DNA of 32,793 bases from Streptococcus oralis (lineage in GTDB: Bacteria; Bacillota; Bacilli; Lactobacillales; Streptococcaceae): contig NZ_KQ970759.1 of assembly GCF_001579175.1 (NCBI RefSeq), positions 674,773 to 707,565 on the forward strand. Direction: 5' to 3'. The translations under genes and the position numbers were made by a program. The notes under the pieces are model-generated. The model was not told where the DNA came from and searched no databases. It saw only the letters and a program-made list of their open reading frames with translations. Below are positions 1-7,643 of this stretch, one piece after another; the stretch's first letter is position 1; each line of letters starts with the position of its first letter.

Positions 1-2042
1 CCACAGTTTGGACAAGCAAATCCTCTTTCAGTTGGTTCAAAATCTCCTTCAAAGTCACACTTATAGCAACGATCAATCGGAGTATTGGTCCCTAGATAGC
101 CAACTCGGTCATAGGCATAGTCCCAAACAGCTTCCAAGGCTTTAGGATTTTGCTGAAGGACTGGGTATTCACAGTAATGGATGAAACCACCTGACGCACC
201 TGCTTCTGGGTAAACTTTCTCAAAGTCTAATTTTTCAAACGGTGTTGGATTTTTCCGGACATCGTAGTGGAAAGAGTTGGTGTAGTATTCCTTATCCGTA
301 ATATCAGGAATAGAGCCGAACTTCTCTGTATCCAAGCGACAGAAGCGGTCTGTCAGACTTTCAGACGGTGTGGAGTAGATAGAGAAATGGTAACCATATT
401 GGTCAGACCACTCTTCCACACGACGTTTCATATCGCGAATGATATCCAGTGTGAATTCCTTGGCTTCTGGATTACTTTCCCAGCTGTTTCCAAAGAAGAC
501 AGTAGCCACTTCGTACAAACCAATGTAGCCCAGTGAAACTGTCGCACGGCGATTCTTAAAGAGTTGGTCAACACTTTCTTCTTTTCCAAGACGGCGACCG
601 AAGGCTCCGTACTGATAGAGGATAGGGGCATTCGCTGGTGTTGCTTCCTTGGTCCGTTCAACACGGTAAACCAGAGCATCTTCTGCGATGTTCATCCGCT
701 CGTTGAAGATTTCCCAAAACTTATTCAGATCCCCTTCAGACTCGAGGGCGATACGAGGCAGATTGACTGTCACAACACCTAGATTCATCCGACCTGAATT
801 GACCTCAACACCATTTTCATCTTTCCATCCTTGAAGGAAAGAACGGCATCCCATAGGAACCTTGAAAGAGCCTGTCAACTCGATAATCTTATCGTAGGAC
901 AAGACATCCGGGTACATCCGCTTGGTTGCACACTCGAGGGCCAACTGTTTGATGTCGTAGTTAGGTGAGCCTTCCTCTAAGTTGAGTCCTCTTTTTAGCG
1001 TAAAGATGAGTTTGGGGAAGATGGCTGTTCGATGTTCTGAACCAAGACCCTTGATACGAATGGTCAAAATAGCTTTTTGAATTTCACGCTCAAAACGATT
1101 GGTTCCCAGACCAAAACCTAGCGAAGTAAAAGGTGTTTGGCCATTTGAAGTGAAGAGAGTGTTGATTTCATACTCGAGAGATTGCATGGCATCGTAGATA
1201 TCTTTCTGCGTTTTCTTCCAAGCGTAATCTTCCCGTTTGTCAGGTAAGACCCACTCTTCCGCATCCTTGAGGTGTTTCTGGTAATTCTTCTCTGCATACG
1301 GTGCCAAGACTTCATCGATACGGTCAGCTGAACAGCCCCCATACTGGCTAGAAGCAACGTTGGCGATAATTTGTGAAATTTGAGCGGTCGCAGTCTGGAT
1401 AGACTTGGGACTTTCTACCTCCGCATTTCCAATCTTAAAACCATTTTCCAACATGCCTTTAAAATCAATCAAACAGCAGTTGGTCATCGGTGTGTAGGGG
1501 CTGTAGTCCAGATCATGATAGTGGATATCCCCTTTTTGGTGAGCATTGGCTACGTGCTTAGGAAGCATTTGTAGCCCGATTGACTTCCCAACAATCCCTG
1601 CTGTCAAATCACGCTGGGTATTAAAGACATCGCTGTCTTTATTGGCATTTTCATTGACAACTGCCTGATCTTTATTGAGCAGCTTATGGATACTAAAGTT
1701 GATATCTGTCGCTTTTGAGCGCTCAAAATCCCTTTGTGTCCGATAAGTGATATACTCCTCAGCCAAGGCATATTCTTTGGCTTCAAGGAGTTCATGTTCT
1801 ACGACATTCTGAATTTCGTAAATCTTGACACCTTGAGGAAAGCGACTGTGAATTTCAGTGACGATTCTTTCAACCAGACCATTTAGGCGTTTTTCTACTA
1901 GAGGCGTAACGTCCATAACCTTTTCCGCCGCCTTGTGGAGAGCCTTGTCAATCTTGTCTACATCAAACACCACACGTCTACCATCTCGTTTTTCAACAAA
2001 CAAGGTGGGAACGGTTGCAAGCTTTTCTTCTAATACAATCAT
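1..2042 (-). CDS. nrdD: Anaerobic ribonucleoside-triphosphate reductase, large subunit (3' end beyond window)
   Basis: This is the class III ribonucleotide reductase, which reduces NTPs to dNTPs without oxygen using a glycyl radical installed by NrdG. About 680 residues are visible. An N-terminal ATP-cone begins near residue 10 (VEKRDGRRVVFDVDKI), followed by the long barrel domain. Near the left edge are the two cysteine pairs of the zinc site (CYKC and CPNC). The RVCGYLG-type glycyl radical loop should lie just beyond base 1 and is not visible, so the gene is partial but shows no break. Two in-frame ATGs exist, at 2048 and 2042. I prefer 2042 because the AAAGAG motif then lies about 7 bases upstream. 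The gene has its own promoter overlapping NrdR-like boxes, so it is probably controlled by NrdR and dNTP/ATP status. Confidence 0.95.
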   Translation of the reverse strand, partial: MIVLEEKLATVPTLFVEKRDGRRVVFDVDKIDKALHKAAEKVMDVTPLVEKRLNGLVERIVTEIHSRFPQGVKIYEIQNVVEHELLEAKEYALAEEYITYRTQRDFERSKATDINFSIHKLLNKDQAVVNENANKDSDVFNTQRDLTAGIVGKSIGLQMLPKHVANAHQKGDIHYHDLDYSPYTPMTNCCLIDFKGMLENGFKIGNAEVESPKSIQTATAQISQIIANVASSQYGGCSADRIDEVLAPYAEKNYQKHLKDAEEWVLPDKREDYAWKKTQKDIYDAMQSLEYEINTLFTSNGQTPFTSLGFGLGTNRFEREIQKAILTIRIKGLGSEHRTAIFPKLIFTLKRGLNLEEGSPNYDIKQLALECATKRMYPDVLSYDKIIELTGSFKVPMGCRSFLQGWKDENGVEVNSGRMNLGVVTVNLPRIALESEGDLNKFWEIFNERMNIAEDALVYRVERTKEATPANAPILYQYGAFGRRLGKEESVDQLFKNRRATVSLGYIGLYEVATVFFGNSWESNPEAKEFTLDIIRDMKRRVEEWSDQYGYHFSIYSTPSESLTDRFCRLDTEKFGSIPDITDKEYYTNSFHYDVRKNPTPFEKLDFEKVYPEAGASGGFIHYCEYPVLQQNPKALEAVWDYAYDRVGYLGTNTPIDRCYKCDFEGDFEPTERGFACPNC

Positions 2043-2087
2043 ATCCATGCTCTTTTCTAAAATATTGTTGAATTGTTTATATTCAGT

Positions 2088-2115
2088 ATTATACCACTCT
2101 AAAGATAAAAATCAA
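2088..2115 (-). promoter_or_regulatory. nrdD promoter
   Basis: On the minus strand an extended -10 TGGTATAAT (core 2088-2093) is preceded at 16 bases by TTGATT (2110-2115). The -35 lies inside the left NrdR-like box, so bound repressor would block RNA polymerase directly. Confidence 0.65.
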
Positions 2116-2169
2116 TATCTTGTGTCAAAAATCCTAAATTTTTTAAAATTCCACAAGATATTGATTTTT
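2107..2169. promoter_or_regulatory. Pair of NrdR-like boxes in an 18-bp perfect inverted repeat
   Basis: Positions 2107-2124 and 2152-2169 are perfect reverse complements (18 bp each) with 27 bp between. Each arm carries a sequence close to the NrdR box consensus ACACnAyATmTwGTGT: 2110-2125 fits at 14 of 16 positions and the opposite copy at 13 of 16. Their centres are 41 bp apart, about four helical turns, which suits cooperative binding of an NrdR oligomer. The repeat starts 1 base after the stop codon of the upstream membrane-protein gene, so in RNA it could also fold into a long intergenic hairpin. Confidence 0.65.
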
Positions 2170-2170
2170 G

Positions 2171-3688
2171 TTATTTTGATTTATAAAGTTTGAACTCGCT
2201 AGTACTTGTCTGAACAAGCTCATAGTTTTCACTGAGCCAGCTCTCTACATCTGACCACAAGGCAACTTTTTGATTGACCACAATCATCTTCGGTTGATTC
2301 TCTTTCAGATCATTCATCAGTTTGGTTTTATTTTCGTCGCTTGCAGTATAGAGTATTGGTGTCACTAGAGAAGTTGGCGCCAAGCGTTCACTTGCACGAT
2401 AGAAATCTGAACGATCATCCCAAGCATAGACACGATCCTCAGAACTCGTTTGCTGTTTGACCATACTAGCAAGACGTTCTCTCTCCTGATAAGTCGCTGG
2501 GTGTGAAAGGTAGCGACTTACGATAGGAAGAACAATAAGATAGGCAAGGGCAATCAGTGGTAGATAAAAATTTCCTTTAAAGAAAGAAGTTTGTTTCTCA
2601 CGTCTTCTTCTACGACGACTACCTCCCTCAGAAACATCTTCCTTGATTCCTGTCAAAAGGAGCAATACCAAGAAAGGAAGGAGGATAACGAGACGAGTAC
2701 CGTTGACAGGTTCATTTGAGAGAATCAAGATTCCCAAAGAAACCAACAAGCCCAAGCTAGCAGCAATTGATAAGGCATATTTCTTGGCTGGTTTTGACTG
2801 GAATAAACCAGTAAAGAGCAAACCAAGGGAACCTAACCCAATAGCAAGTAAACCATAGAAGGCTGCATTTTCAAGCAAATGCGAATTTGAAAAGAGGCTA
2901 AGAGTATTTACTGGATATAAGGTCTGGCTAATGGCATCTCCAAAACTTCCTGTCAACACCGTGTAATAGCCCAAAGGATAGAATAAGAGTGAAAATCCTA
3001 ATGCTGATGCAAAAAATTGATATAAACCATGAACAAAGCGGCCTTTACGTAGATTAAAACCAATGATGCCCAAGGCCAATACAGCCGCAAACAAGGCGGT
3101 TGGGATTGGCGCAAGGAAGAAAGCAAGTGCAAGGCTCATCCCCACTCGTACAAATCCTTTATCATCCTTTGGAAAAGCTAGATAATTTGTAACGATACTC
3201 AATGAATAAAATAGGAAAGGTAGGGCTAGCAAGAGAGCATAACCGCCACCAAAAGCGAGGCCAGCTACAAGCAAGTATAAAATAAAGACAACTCGCTTCG
3301 CCTCCTTTTCTTGGCCGACAAGAGTATCCGCAGCCTTAAAAAGAAAAACACCTGCTCCAAACAAAGCCAACCACTCAACCAAAGCAATCAGAATACTGCC
3401 TTGAAAAAGGTAGGTTAGCACATAATAGAGCAATCCCTCCGTCCCAAAATAATCTGTATACATTTGACCATTTTGATGCAAGGCCCAACCGGTATAAAGA
3501 TCCTGAGTTTGTTGCGGACTGACTAAGCCAAAAATAAAAGGCAGGACAACCGAAATGGCTGTGGCCACTAAACTCCAAAGCATGATACTAAAAAAGGGAA
3601 CGGGAGCTCCTTCTCTCTTTTCTGGCACTGACCAGTCTTGGTAATGAGATCCTTCTTGTTTCTCATCTATTTTCCCGTATACGTTCAT
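2171..3688 (-). CDS. GT-C-like polytopic membrane protein, competence operon (SP_0201-like)
   Basis: A 505-residue protein with about ten hydrophobic segments between residues 33 and 395 and a soluble C-terminal domain of about 110 residues. The first predicted outer loop (about 57-90) contains D63, then ALHQNG, YTDYFG and LLYYVL. That pattern resembles the acidic first loop of GT-C glycosyltransferases such as the ArnT/PMT type. The C-terminal tail (RVYAWDD, then QPKMIVV, then NYELV) resembles the periplasmic end domain of the same families. The glycosyltransferase reading is an inference, and no donor or acceptor can be named. The start at 3688 follows AGAGGAG with good spacing. It lies 35 bases after the ccs4-like gene and shares its SigX promoter. 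I recall the pneumococcal counterpart as a late competence gene of unknown function. Confidence 0.75.
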   Translation of the reverse strand: MNVYGKIDEKQEGSHYQDWSVPEKREGAPVPFFSIMLWSLVATAISVVLPFIFGLVSPQQTQDLYTGWALHQNGQMYTDYFGTEGLLYYVLTYLFQGSILIALVEWLALFGAGVFLFKAADTLVGQEKEAKRVVFILYLLVAGLAFGGGYALLLALPFLFYSLSIVTNYLAFPKDDKGFVRVGMSLALAFFLAPIPTALFAAVLALGIIGFNLRKGRFVHGLYQFFASALGFSLLFYPLGYYTVLTGSFGDAISQTLYPVNTLSLFSNSHLLENAAFYGLLAIGLGSLGLLFTGLFQSKPAKKYALSIAASLGLLVSLGILILSNEPVNGTRLVILLPFLVLLLLTGIKEDVSEGGSRRRRRREKQTSFFKGNFYLPLIALAYLIVLPIVSRYLSHPATYQERERLASMVKQQTSSEDRVYAWDDRSDFYRASERLAPTSLVTPILYTASDENKTKLMNDLKENQPKMIVVNQKVALWSDVESWLSENYELVQTSTSEFKLYKSK

Positions 3689-3723
3689 TCAATTTCTCCT
3701 CTAAGTTTATCTGTTTTAGTATA

Positions 3724-3867
3724 TCAAAATCTTACAGGAATGTCAGCTTGGGATTGATATTTGCTGAATTTCTTATCCAAAATCGCAAAGCGTTCGATTT
3801 CACGAAAACGGTGGAATCGACTATTTCTATACTCTCTGATAAAATCTTCATCTTCTAGATTGAGCAT
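3724..3867 (-). CDS. ccs4: Small late-competence protein, Ccs4-like
   Basis: A 47-residue ORF starting MLNLEDEDFIREYR and ending ADIPVRF. It is charged, with an acidic N-terminus and an Arg/Phe-rich middle (RFHRFREIERF), and has no signal peptide or membrane segment. The start at 3867 is preceded by AAAGGAG with 6 bases of spacing. An exact SigX box TACGAATA lies 20 bases upstream of the ATG, which leaves a very short leader. Position, size and promoter match my memory of the competence-induced gene ccs4 in pneumococcus, located next to cls and nrdD. Its function is unknown. It is the first gene of a two-gene unit with the GT-C-like membrane protein. Confidence 0.75.
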   Translation of the reverse strand: MLNLEDEDFIREYRNSRFHRFREIERFAILDKKFSKYQSQADIPVRF

Positions 3868-3887
3868 GTTTTTCTCCTTTACCTATC

Positions 3888-3895
3888 TATTCGTA
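3888..3895 (-). promoter_or_regulatory. SigX (ComX) combox
   Basis: The minus strand reads TACGAATA, the exact consensus recognised by the alternative competence sigma factor SigX, preceded by a T-rich stretch (3896-3909). It is the only exact intergenic match I found in the window. It should switch on the ccs4-like gene and the membrane protein only during competence. Confidence 0.8.
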
Positions 3896-3896
3896 A

Positions 3897-3931
3897 GAAG
3901 AAAAAATAAGATCCAGCCTTGGGCTAGATCT
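3897..3931 (-). terminator. Intrinsic terminator of cls
   Basis: In minus-strand RNA, 3922-3930 and 3910-3918 form a 9-bp stem (GAUCUAGCC/GGCUGGAUC with one U-G pair) around a CAA loop, followed by a U-rich tract. The same U-rich tract is the T-rich region upstream of the SigX box. Confidence 0.8.
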
Positions 3932-3941
3932 CGATGGATAG

Positions 3942-5474
3942 TTAGAGCATGGGTGCAAACAACTGGACAATTTCCTTAATGAGGCTTTGGTACCAGCTTG
4001 TTTTGATTGTGTGGGGATAGATTTCTTGAGAAACCTTAAAAATCTCTTCGAAGTCCCTCTCAATATCGATGATAGATTGCGTTCTATAAAGCAAGACGGC
4101 ATTTTCATAGTGGTGAAGCAAGCTACGATAGTCAAAATTGATGGTTCCCACTGTTGCTGCTTCTCCATCGACCAGCATTTGCTTACTATGAAGAAATCCG
4201 GGACTGTACTCGTAAATGCGAACTCCCGCGGATAGCAAATCTGGATAGGCTCCACGAGTAACCAATTGGATGACCTTCTTATCTGGGATACAAGGTGTCA
4301 CAATTCGCACATCTACCCCTCTCAGAGCTGCATTTTTGATACTTTCTGTGAGATCATAGTCCGCAATCAGATAGGGTGTCGTGATATAAATGTAGTCTGT
4401 TGCTTGATTGATAAGGTTTTGATAGACCGTTTTTCCAACCTGAGATCGGTAAATAGGTTTAGGGCCACTACTATAGGGAATACAGAGCCCCATCCCGTCT
4501 CTAGGTTGATTTTCAAGATGGTATTGGTCAAAGTCACTAATCTCTCCACGATTGATATACCAGGTGGATAAAAAGAGTCTGGTAAAAGCCTTTACTGCTG
4601 GACCATCCAGACGAATACCGCTATCCTTCCAGTAACCAAAGCGTTCGATATGGTTGATATACTCATCGGCCAGATTGATACCACCTGTATAGGCAATTTG
4701 ACCATCGATAACCATGATTTTACGATGATCACGGTTGTTATAAGCAACAGTCAAACGTGGAATCACCCTGTTAAATTTATGGGCTTCAATCCCTCGGCTA
4801 CGAAGCTGGATGGTATAATCCCCAGGCAAGGTTGCCATACAACCAATATCATCATAGAGAAGCTTCACCTCTACTCCTTGAGCTGCCTTTTCTTCCAAAA
4901 TCTCCAAAATACTATTCCACATCAAGCCTTCTTCGATGATATAGTATTCAAGAAAGATAAATTTCTCCGCTTTCCTGAGATCCTCTAGCATCTGGTGCCA
5001 CATACTTTCACCAGAGGCAAAAAATTGAGTATCCGTTCGATCATAGACATCAGCATTCGTGTCCATACTGAGGAGTGATTTGATAACGCCGTAAGCTGAT
5101 TTGTCTTGTTCCTTTAACTCCAAACGGAGAGCTCTGCTATTGTCCTCTCTATCAACCATTGATTGGAGCTGCTTCAGCTGCTTCATTTCTTTTTTAGATA
5201 AACGACGCTCTCCAAACATGATATAGAGTAAGGGGCCAAACACTGGCACAAAGGCTACTAACAGCCATGTTACCTTACTCTCAGGATTCATAGACCGATT
5301 GACAATCGATACAATGGTCGCTAAACTCACTAAAATGACTAGGATAATCCAGACAATTGGAGCCATTTGCCCTAGATAGAGAAATAAACCAAAGACGATA
5401 AACAACTCTGCCAACATGATGGTAATACTGAAACCATATTTGGACATGAGTAGCTGCATTTTTCTAGCTGTCAT
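3942..5474 (-). CDS. cls: Cardiolipin synthase
   Basis: A membrane-bound phospholipase D family enzyme that joins two phosphatidylglycerols into cardiolipin. The protein has 510 residues, typical for Firmicute Cls. Two N-terminal membrane segments (about 14-35 and 38-58) precede a PLDNc segment (VTWLLVAFVPVFGPLLYIMFGERR). Both catalytic HKD motifs are intact: H250-K252-D257 and H429-K431-D436, each followed by the expected G-x-N pattern (GGIN, GTIN). The start at 5474 has AAGGGG about 6 bases upstream. A second in-frame Met at residue 6 is less likely. It is a single transcription unit with its own promoter and terminator, although the competence operon begins immediately downstream. Confidence 0.95.
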   Translation of the reverse strand: MTARKMQLLMSKYGFSITIMLAELFIVFGLFLYLGQMAPIVWIILVILVSLATIVSIVNRSMNPESKVTWLLVAFVPVFGPLLYIMFGERRLSKKEMKQLKQLQSMVDREDNSRALRLELKEQDKSAYGVIKSLLSMDTNADVYDRTDTQFFASGESMWHQMLEDLRKAEKFIFLEYYIIEEGLMWNSILEILEEKAAQGVEVKLLYDDIGCMATLPGDYTIQLRSRGIEAHKFNRVIPRLTVAYNNRDHRKIMVIDGQIAYTGGINLADEYINHIERFGYWKDSGIRLDGPAVKAFTRLFLSTWYINRGEISDFDQYHLENQPRDGMGLCIPYSSGPKPIYRSQVGKTVYQNLINQATDYIYITTPYLIADYDLTESIKNAALRGVDVRIVTPCIPDKKVIQLVTRGAYPDLLSAGVRIYEYSPGFLHSKQMLVDGEAATVGTINFDYRSLLHHYENAVLLYRTQSIIDIERDFEEIFKVSQEIYPHTIKTSWYQSLIKEIVQLFAPML

Positions 5475-5532
5475 ACATCCCCTTTCTTTTCTAACATTCT
5501 CCTTAACTGCTTGATAAACTATTGTTTCTACT

Positions 5533-5562
5533 AGTATACCTCAGTTCAGGGGTAGATGGCAA
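5533..5562 (-). promoter_or_regulatory. cls promoter
   Basis: The minus strand reads TTGCCA (5557-5562), an 18-base spacer, then TATACT (5533-5538), about 60 bases upstream of the cls ATG. The rest of the 5475-5757 gap holds only this promoter and the adh terminator; I see no ORF in it. Confidence 0.6.
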
Positions 5563-5674
5563 CCTTTTACCTTTTTCTATTCAAACTATTCCAAGAACTG
5601 CAAGATTCTTAAACTGCTCCTTCACTATATGACGTGCTACCCCTTTTTATATTTTTAACTAGGGGATTAAGAGG

Positions 5675-5706
5675 CTTAAAAAGAACTACCATAATGATAG
5701 TTCTTT
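5675..5706 (-). terminator. Terminator of the alcohol dehydrogenase gene
   Basis: Positions 5680-5691 and 5695-5706 form a 12-bp stem (one G-U pair in minus-strand RNA) with a 3-base loop. It is A/U-rich at the base and followed by U residues. It lies about 50 bases past the adh stop codon. Its strength is uncertain because the U tract is short. Confidence 0.6.
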
Positions 5707-5757
5707 CCAATATTATTTATATTTTCGGGAATACGTCGCTTCCTCTTGAGTTAATCT

Positions 5758-6909
5758 CTAGAAGAGCTCTTTATAAAGAGCAATGGTCTCTTCTAAAGTT
5801 GGCATGAATGGATTGCCTGGCGCACAAGCATCGATCAAAGCATTTTTAGAAAGATAGTCAAAATCAAAGTCTTTTTCTTGGATACCAAGTTCAGTGAGTT
5901 TCTTCGGAATACCTACTGTTTCAGACAGTTTTTCAATTTCAGCAATAGCATAGTCTGCACATTCTTGGTCTGTTTTCCCCTCAACATGGAGTCCCAAAGC
6001 CTTGGCTACATTGCGAAAAGCTTCTGGTACACGTTTGGCATTTTCACGTTCAACAACCGGGAGAAGCATGGCACAGCAGACACCATGTGGTAAATTATAC
6101 ACTGCACCAAGTTGGTGAGCCATTGAGTGAACGTAGCCCAAACCAGCGTTGTTAAAACTCATACCGCCAAGGAAGATGGCATTGACCATCGCCTCACGCG
6201 CTTCAATATCTTGGCCATTTGCCACAGCACGAGGAAGATACTCTTTGATGAGCTCAATCGCTCCGATAGAGAGTTTCTTGGTCACATTATAAGCACCTGG
6301 TGTTACCAAGGCTTCAACAGCGTGGGTAAGAGCATCCATACCTGTCGCTGCTGTCAATCCTTTCGGCTTTGAAAGCATAAGTTCTGGATCATTGACAGAG
6401 ATGAGGGCAAGGCTGTTCTTATCAACCATTACCATCTTGACCTTGCGTTCTTCGTCAGTAATGACATAGTTAATCGTAATTTCTGCAGAAGTTCCAGCTG
6501 TTGTATTGATCGCAACCACTGGCAAGCCTTTCTTAGCAGACTTGTGGAGACCTTCGTAGTCCTGTGGTTTTCCACCATTTGTAGCGATGATAGAGATACA
6601 ACTAGCTGCATCCTGAGGAGATCCTCCTCCAAGACTGATGATGAAGTCGCATCCATGCTCTTTCAGGGCAACCACTCCGTCTGTGACGTTCTTGCAAGTT
6701 GGATTTGGCTCCACATCGCTAAAGATCACATATTCGATCCCTTCAGCATCTAATGGTTTTAGGACCTTAGGTAAAATATCGCTGCCTTCGATGAACTTGT
6801 CTGTCACCAAAAGGGCCTTCTTATACCCCAATTCCTTGATATACGGACCTACTTCATTTACAACACCTTTACCAATAAGGTTAACTGATGGAACGTAAAA
6901 TGTAGCCAT
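5758..6909 (-). CDS. Iron-containing (group III) alcohol dehydrogenase
   Basis: A 383-residue NAD(P)-dependent oxidoreductase of the FucO / 1,3-propanediol dehydrogenase family, interconverting an alcohol and its aldehyde. The nucleotide-binding GGGSPQDAA motif is at residues 94-102. The metal ligands are all present: D192 and H196 (MDALTHAVE), H261 (YVHSMAHQLG) and H275 (NLPHG). Length and ends are normal for the family. The exact substrate cannot be told from sequence; fermentative aldehyde reduction is a likely role. The start at 6909 is preceded by AGGAGG. The promoter carries a cre-like site and a palindrome, so carbon-source and possibly redox control is likely. From memory, the pneumococcal homologue sits elsewhere on the chromosome rather than between cls and this lipoprotein. 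Confidence 0.92.
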   Translation of the reverse strand: MATFYVPSVNLIGKGVVNEVGPYIKELGYKKALLVTDKFIEGSDILPKVLKPLDAEGIEYVIFSDVEPNPTCKNVTDGVVALKEHGCDFIISLGGGSPQDAASCISIIATNGGKPQDYEGLHKSAKKGLPVVAINTTAGTSAEITINYVITDEERKVKMVMVDKNSLALISVNDPELMLSKPKGLTAATGMDALTHAVEALVTPGAYNVTKKLSIGAIELIKEYLPRAVANGQDIEAREAMVNAIFLGGMSFNNAGLGYVHSMAHQLGAVYNLPHGVCCAMLLPVVERENAKRVPEAFRNVAKALGLHVEGKTDQECADYAIAEIEKLSETVGIPKKLTELGIQEKDFDFDYLSKNALIDACAPGNPFMPTLEETIALYKELF

Positions 6910-6954
6910 ATGCGTTTCCTCCTGCGCCTCTGCGCTATTTGATTATTTACCTTA

Positions 6955-7002
6955 AGTATACGACCTTATCCTTCATTTTACAAATATTTGTAAGCGCTTT
7001 AA
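6955..7002 (-). promoter_or_regulatory. adh promoter with palindromic operator and cre site
   Basis: The minus strand reads TTGTAA (6978-6983), 17 bases, then TATACT (6955-6960). The -35 is half of a perfect 16-bp palindrome, TTACAAATATTTGTAA (6978-6993). Overlapping it at 6989-7002 is TTAAAGCGCTTACA (minus), which fits the CcpA cre consensus TGWAANCGNTNWCA at all but one position. CcpA and an unidentified palindrome-binding regulator could both act here. Confidence 0.65.
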
Positions 7003-7040
7003 GTAAAAAACGGTAAAGAACCACTGGTCACGTTTTTAAA

Positions 7041-7082
7041 CAAAAAAGCTCCAAAAAGATGGATTTCATCTCATTGGAACTT
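7041..7082 (-). terminator. Terminator of the SP_0198-like lipoprotein gene
   Basis: Positions 7046-7061 and 7067-7082 pair over 16 positions in minus-strand RNA, with two G-U pairs and one U-U mismatch. The loop has 5 bases and is followed by a U run. It starts 11 bases after the stop codon. Confidence 0.8.
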
Positions 7083-7093
7083 TAACTTAATCA

Positions 7094-7549
7094 TTATTGC
7101 TTAGTTAATACCACTCGGTCAGATGCCTCTCGGTCCATATCATCAATAATCATTTGATTACCATTAACCGTGTAAATTTTGACATCATCACCGATAATGA
7201 CACGTTGTTTTTCTGGTTTAAAGCTGACTTGCTTGATTTCCTTATCTCCATCTGGTTCGACCTCAGTCCATGTACCAGTTTTACCTGTTACAACAAGAGT
7301 GATTTGGTCATTCTCATCTTTTCCAGTATAGGTACCATCGATGTTCGTAGGTTGAGCTACAGTAGTGTCCTGACTCGAGGACGCCTGTGGTTGGCTAGCA
7401 CTTGTAGCAGCACTAGAAGATGACTCTTGTTGAGTAGATGGTTGCTGAGCAGATTGCTGGGTAGGGGCTTGTGCCTTAGGTCCACAAGCTGCTAAAAGAC
7501 TAAGAATTGCTAGGGAAGCAATAGAAAGTGTGAATGTTTTCGTTTTCAT
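7094..7549 (-). CDS. SP_0198 family lipoprotein
   Basis: A 151-residue secreted lipoprotein. A signal peptide ends in the lipobox LLAAC with the lipid-anchored C22. After it comes a Gln/Ser/Thr/Pro-rich linker of about 45 residues (23-68) that should span the wall. The C-terminal domain of about 80 residues (DGTYTGKDENDQITLVVTG onward) looks like a small beta-rich fold. Function is unknown. The family name comes from my memory of the pneumococcal locus next to cls and folC. The start at 7549 follows GGAAA with about 7 bases of spacing. It is monocistronic, with its own promoter, terminator and a cre site in the leader, so sugar-dependent expression is likely. Confidence 0.85.
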   Translation of the reverse strand: MKTKTFTLSIASLAILSLLAACGPKAQAPTQQSAQQPSTQQESSSSAATSASQPQASSSQDTTVAQPTNIDGTYTGKDENDQITLVVTGKTGTWTEVEPDGDKEIKQVSFKPEKQRVIIGDDVKIYTVNGNQMIIDDMDREASDRVVLTKQ

Positions 7550-7581
7550 AGCGATTTCCTTTCTTTTGTGCCAATGTTTTG

Positions 7582-7597
7582 CTGGAATCGTTTCCAG
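7582..7597. promoter_or_regulatory. cre site in the lipoprotein leader
   Basis: The 16-base inverted repeat CTGGAAACGATTCCAG (minus strand) fits the cre pattern TGNAANCGNWNNCW at every position. It lies about 20-35 bases downstream of the -10 box, where bound CcpA would act as a roadblock. Confidence 0.6.
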
Positions 7598-7614
7598 ATG
7601 TACCTCCTACCTCA

Positions 7615-7643
7615 AGTATAGCAACTTAAACCTAGAAGGTCAA
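7615..7643 (-). promoter_or_regulatory. Promoter of the SP_0198-like lipoprotein gene
   Basis: The minus strand reads TTGACC (7638-7643), exactly 17 bases, then TATACT (7615-7620). The -35 overlaps the folC stop codon. Confidence 0.75.

Noticed and set aside
1858..2193. 111-residue plus-strand ORF over the nrdD start region
   Set aside because: It is antisense to nrdD, its C-terminus is the A/T-rich NrdR-box region, and it has no ribosome binding site or recognisable domain.
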